From positions 1,116,001 through 1,180,000 of the forward strand of contig NZ_CP041637.1 in the NCBI RefSeq assembly GCF_007197735.1: 64,000 nt of DNA, in the 5' to 3' direction. Positions within the stretch are counted from its first letter, which is position 1. Each line of letters begins with the position of its first letter. The position numbers and the translations under genes are program-made. The notes beneath the pieces were generated by a model. It was not told where the DNA came from, searched no databases, and saw only the letters and a list, made by a program, of their open reading frames with translations. Source of the DNA: Formosa sediminum (GTDB lineage: Bacteria; Bacteroidota; Bacteroidia; Flavobacteriales; Flavobacteriaceae). Below, piece by piece: positions 62,701 through 64,000 of the stretch.

Positions 62701-64000
62701 TTTCATCTGCATCATTATTAATAATTGTTATTGTTGCTGTTCTGGTTCCTACACCATTTGGTGTAAAAGTAATTTCAAAATATTCTTCAGACCCCGAGGC
62801 AATAGTTGTAGATCCTGGATTTAAAGTTATTGGAAATTCTGTAGGGTTAGAAGATGTAATGCTTGTTAAATCTAAATTAGCCGTACCTTCATTATGTACA
62901 TAATACGTTTTAGGGGCGGTTGAGTTGCCCATTACAGTTGCTGCAAAAATGGTGTTATGTCCAATACTAGGAGTTGCACCACTAGGTATGGATGCTCTCG
63001 TATTTTCTTCTACATCTATTTCGGGTGCTGGTGTGTAGCCTTCTCCTGTTAGATTTACTGTACATGTCCCTTCGTCTAGATCGTTATTATTAATAGTAAT
63101 GCTTCCTGTTCTAGTTCCCCTAACGGTTGGTGTAAACCTTACTGTAATTGTTTGCGTATTACCAGATGTTATGCTAAAAGGAGTTGCTGGTGAAACAATA
63201 GTATAATCTCCAGTAACATTAAAGGCACTTACATCTAAATCTGCACTACCATTATTTTCTATATCGAAAGTAAGATCTGTATTTGTAGATATGGCTTGAC
63301 TACCATAATCTATAGTATACCCACAGTTTTGATTTGTAGATGTGTTGTCTACCAATTGTAGTTCTGGATTAGGACTTCCTGTATAACAGGTCCAACTTAA
63401 GTTTGAAATTATAGTTCTATTTCCACTATTACGCAACTCTACATCTATAGGGCCACTTACGTTTACAGTGGTAGAAAAAGTGTTGCTAGTATCAATAGCC
63501 ACAGAAATATCACTTCCATACTGAGTACCGTTAATAAAAACTTTTAGGGTAGAATTGTTATTGAATTTACGAGCATAATCAAATGTAATAATTCCACAAC
63601 CACCTGGAAATGATGTGTCATTAGTTAAAGATCCACTTCTAATTACAATGGCCTCATCTCCATCTAAATCTTCATCTGTTCTAGTATCAGTAGCTGTCCA
63701 ATCTATACCGTTGTCACCGATCCAGTTTCTTGTTATATAAGAACTTGAATCTCCGATGTTAGAAAATGATTCACTAGCACAATCACCGGTTGCAATAGCG
63801 TCTTCATTTAATTCTAAATTGTCAATCCTTAAAGTTCTATTTTCTTCATTTCCAGATATTTTATTCCGTCTTATTTTATTATCAGTGCCTGAAAGTGAAC
63901 CAATGTTAAAAGTATAATTGGTATAACTTTTAGTGATATTATTTTGTGTAAATGATCTAGCTGTCCAAGTAGATCCGCCATCACCTGCAATTTCAATGGG
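59780..64000 (-). CDS. Giant multi-domain T9SS-sorted surface protein (5' end outside window)
   Basis: The frame is open from the right edge to 59780, giving 1406 visible residues; the internal Met codon at 63502 is not the start. The visible N-terminal part resembles a secreted enzyme or adhesin exterior domain. Two choice-of-anchor D-type Ig-like repeats follow (about residues 205-320 and 325-445, IENNGSADLDV and VHNEGTANLDL), then a TIG-like fold (~447-530), a lamin-tail domain (~540-660, SYVEIFNGTGSSVNLANYEIRI), a beta-helix-like stretch (~810-900), and a T9SS type A sorting domain at the end (VVIFDMLGRRIYSLNG). No catalytic motif is visible. It is likely a cell-surface adhesin or the C-terminal scaffold of an exported enzyme. 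Confidence 0.82.
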   Translation of the reverse strand, partial: PIEIAGDGGSTWTARSFTQNNITKSYTNYTFNIGSLSGTDNKIRRNKISGNEENRTLRIDNLELNEDAIATGDCASESFSNIGDSSSYITRNWIGDNGIDWTATDTRTDEDLDGDEAIVIRSGSLTNDTSFPGGCGIITFDYARKFNNNSTLKVFINGTQYGSDISVAIDTSNTFSTTVNVSGPIDVELRNSGNRTIISNLSWTCYTGSPNPELQLVDNTSTNQNCGYTIDYGSQAISTNTDLTFDIENNGSADLDVSAFNVTGDYTIVSPATPFSITSGNTQTITVRFTPTVRGTRTGSITINNNDLDEGTCTVNLTGEGYTPAPEIDVEENTRASIPSGATPSIGHNTIFAATVMGNSTAPKTYYVHNEGTANLDLTSITSSNPTEFPITLNPGSTTIASGSEEYFEITFTPNGVGTRTATITIINNDADENPYTFEVQGTGECAAGTLTLSPATGPIDTVVYITSTISNFGSFTTATVNGISATLNVTSTSELEVTIPTGATTGSIEITDDLGCLSSELFTVIDQKISSCEGGSGTTTDLFISEVTDHGSGSHSYVEIFNGTGSSVNLANYEIRIHNNGNNSPTSSIALSGTIANNDVFVFAFGGTNATDNNATHGYDQASNVSGINENDNIRLYKSNVWIDLWGDTAGSSFTVTTKNYTYRRKNSGITAPSTTWNASDWDSFTPVDYTDIGTYDFSLGSPPIINNITATATACNEATVTVSATEGYAGGNALQYVWYVFKPEESSLGWKTISNGGIYTTSSASPDLIISNANSVLSYQYYCEVRENDASCFEASTAIQINIGGAIWDGTTWVWDDGTVTNTVPTLGTNVIINGNYDTSTGGSETSFKACECTINAPYTLTIENDTYVVVGNNFTVNGNVIVKTDGSFVQINDDAIIDGAVLSDKSKIQVEKETSSLGSAEEYTYWSAPVSGETIGSALADARRIFWYNGQNYLDATREVNNDNSTLTGQDDVDDNGDDWQYTSASGVMITGVGYAATHNSSSTFPGQFTYIFEGPFNNGIYNIPIYRNDSETNDNNWNLIGNPYPSALDADLFLSQNTNINQSIGATNGAIYLWSQATPSDANANGNQGYNYAQSDYAIINGTGQTMGGDGILPTRHIPSGQGFFVSMDNNATATVVSGDIKTSQVVFNNSMRVTENNTQFFRTTSTANKLWLNLTTDNGIINQILIAYLDGATDDDDGTFYDAKRNNYEDIHAIIYSNIPTAPENRYVIQAKHSSSLTLDEIIPFGFKTTITEPTIYSLSISQLEGDFLTTSPIYLYDKLLNKIHELSESEYVFTSETGTFEDRFELVFSQSTLSVNDATITTTDVVITELNNGFVKLATTSNTTISKVVIFDMLGRRIYSLNGNNSTEIYDVSKLSRTAYIAQITLANGQTISKKAIKKQ

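Noticed and set aside
62484-62903. A 139-codon plus-strand ORF opposite the giant surface protein
   Set aside because: It mirrors low-complexity Thr/Ser/Val repeats of the real gene and has no signal, domain or initiation region.
1-64000. CRISPR arrays, insertion sequences or prophage genes
   Set aside because: No regular direct repeats with spacers, no cas-like, transposase or phage structural protein was recognised.

Overview
The window is AT-rich chromosomal DNA from a member of the Bacteroidota, most likely a marine-type Flavobacteriaceae species. The evidence is the type IX secretion (T9SS) C-terminal sorting domains, two SusC/SusD pairs, many TAnnTTTG promoter -7 elements, the flavobacterial prs-rplY-pth order, and a PorZ-like protein next to recO. 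I saw no insertion sequence, prophage or CRISPR array.

Layout. 1-4.3 kb: two secreted metalloproteases, the first cut by the window edge. 4.4-6.7 kb: pth, rplY and prs on the minus strand. 6.8-10.5 kb: tRNA-Leu(CAA), then a cobalamin riboswitch ahead of a class I ribonucleotide reductase in which the ATP-cone sits on NrdB rather than NrdA. 10.5-14 kb: a permease, a Tat-exported aminotransferase and a small secreted repeat protein. 14.1-38.4 kb: a double locus for salvage of peptidoglycan sugars (below). 38.4-46.5 kb: housekeeping genes (nadD, gmk, yicC, gdhA, threonine aldolase) with small transporters and envelope proteins. 46.7-50.0 kb: an ATP-grasp / alpha-E / transglutaminase-like operon whose transglutaminase has lost its catalytic Cys and His. 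50.1-51.6 kb: prfB with a programmed +1 frameshift, then an ArsC-like gene. 51.7-64 kb: two TonB-dependent outer-membrane proteins, a PorZ-like T9SS component, recO, and a giant T9SS surface protein cut by the right edge.

The centrepiece is the 24-kb block from 14.1 to 38.4 kb. Half A is deoR1, susC1, susD1, a cytoplasmic GH171/NamZ-like protein (DUF1343), and a GH3 NagZ fused to a serine beta-lactamase-fold domain, which resembles a NagZ-AmiE fusion. Half B is deoR2, a NagX-like acyltransferase, susC2, susD2, a sodium:solute symporter, MurQ, NagZ, a lipoprotein NamZ, and NagB fused to an LmbE/PIG-L deacetylase. The two DeoR repressors are about 83% identical by hand count. Near-identical TGCAA-N4/5-TTGCA palindromes lie upstream of both susC genes and one deoR gene, with a variant upstream of the other deoR. 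I infer one regulon: outer-membrane capture of muropeptides or MurNAc-GlcNAc, trimming by exo-muramidase, glucosaminidase and amidase activities, inner-membrane import, then MurQ and NagB to fructose-6-phosphate. A MurNAc kinase and a stand-alone NagA are not in the window.

Family assignments come from recognising motifs by eye; no database search was run.
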